Source: Mucidula mucida (lineage: Eukaryota > Basidiomycota > Agaricomycetes > Agaricales > Physalacriaceae). From it: DNA of 64,000 bases. The stretch lies in contig JADNYV010000046.1 of assembly GCA_015501055.1 (NCBI GenBank), positions 124,001 to 188,000 on the forward strand, in the 5' to 3' direction. Shown piece after piece: positions 63,601-64,000 of the stretch. Each line of letters opens with the position of its first letter. Positions within the stretch are counted from its first letter, which is position 1. The translations under genes and the position numbers were made by a program. The notes beneath the pieces were generated by a model that ran no database searches, was not told the origin of the DNA, and worked only from the letters and a program-made list of their open reading frames with translations.

Positions 63601-64000
63601 CCCGATGCGTCTATTATTTTATCTCCTCCGTCTCAACAGGAATACAACACCGTTCTTCTCATCCGCATTCGACAAATCAAACTTGACATAGACCTTGGAC
63701 AGTCTATCAGTACTATTGTGCTCGATTTGCGGGATTCTGTCCTTCGGACGAAGTTGACGGAGTCGATAAACGAAGTTTCTCTGTCCGTCGGCGATGTGTC
63801 TATGACAGCACGTGGAAACATTGGAGGCAAGGTTCACGTCGGTGATTGTGTCTTCCAGACCATTAGGCGTATCGAACAGCCCCACGAAGAAGTTGGTTCT
63901 CAGAGTCGAATGTTGGAGTTGAGGATGACGAGCGGTCCATTCATCGTCGCCCTGGAGTCTGAACATCAGAAACTGCTACACTATCGGTAAATTTACTTCA
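54659..64000 (+). CDS. CSF1: CSF1/BLTP1 bridge-like lipid transfer protein (3' partial)
   Basis: The first 9.3 kb of a very large gene. The N-terminus MLDNLVLITCICVAIASIFY and IFYWNRLVAALLGLVIRFFY is the single membrane anchor. Then come SIWVHIGSIQLSLLSGRIFL and KDVRYHSSNQTVRIVKVQI, the conserved chorein-like start of yeast Csf1 and animal BLTP1 (KIAA1109/Tweek). Such proteins form a long beta-groove that conducts lipids between the ER and other membranes. Further blocks on many exons include DFGTPLEPSYVLGALRLKTP, DPKELLPVGIDITKGVILCG, YKQILTLAFRNVLVQYIDN, GPEWGVDMIIRGGYIRYGPW and DRQR. Longer exons run 59458-61998 and 62482-63986. The window ends inside an intron: the last exon stops at 63986, followed by GTAAAT. 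No break in frame was noticed. Confidence 0.92.

Overview
The window is nuclear DNA of a filamentous basidiomycete, most likely an agaricomycete. The genes are dense, lie on both strands and are broken by many introns of about 45-60 nt with GT..AG ends. Several families are typical of mushrooms: a DUF6533 membrane protein, a secreted Ser/Gly-rich protein with a lipid-anchor-like tail, a small Yippee protein and a ferrichrome-type siderophore synthetase. None of the genes looks bacterial.

Left third (1-27 kb): the 3' part of an ABCC/MRP-type ABC transporter (+), a Yippee zinc protein (-), a secreted repeat-rich protein (-), COX11 (+), an 880-bp Mutator-like element with 146-bp identical inverted ends, and then a 16-kb nonribosomal peptide synthetase (+). 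I read the synthetase as A-T-C-A-T-C-(degenerate A)-T-C-T-C-T-C, the layout of intracellular siderophore (ferrichrome-type) synthetases. Its promoter has three clustered GATA sites, one a perfect match to the iron-repressor consensus ATCWGATAA. No ornithine monooxygenase or acyltransferase lies beside it in this window.

Middle (27-44 kb): a nuclear disordered/helical protein (+) converges on ERCC1/RAD10 (-). Just upstream of ERCC1 is a second Mutator-like insertion (28-bp ends, 9-bp target duplication) carrying a truncated RecQ-type helicase. Then come a small conserved basidiomycete protein (-), an NFKBIL1-like protein (-), casein kinase 2 alpha (-) divergent from ribosomal protein eS8 (+), an arrestin-fold protein (+), a 744-bp fold-back element with TA duplication, a DUF6533 protein (+) and an acidic Ser-rich protein (+).

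Right part (44-64 kb): mitochondrial glutamyl-tRNA synthetase (+), UBR1-type N-recognin E3 ligase (-) sharing a short divergent promoter with a twin-Cx9C NDUFAF8-like protein (+), a DUF1746/Dsc4-like membrane protein (-), and the first 9 kb of CSF1/BLTP1, a bridge-like lipid transfer protein (+), which runs off the window inside an intron.

Apart from the synthetase, its likely iron control and the three non-autonomous transposons, this is ordinary housekeeping sequence. The most interesting items are the vestigial third adenylation domain, the GATA cluster, and the two different 9-bp-duplication elements that both carry gene fragments. All coordinates and intron choices were worked out by eye; no alignment or database search was run.
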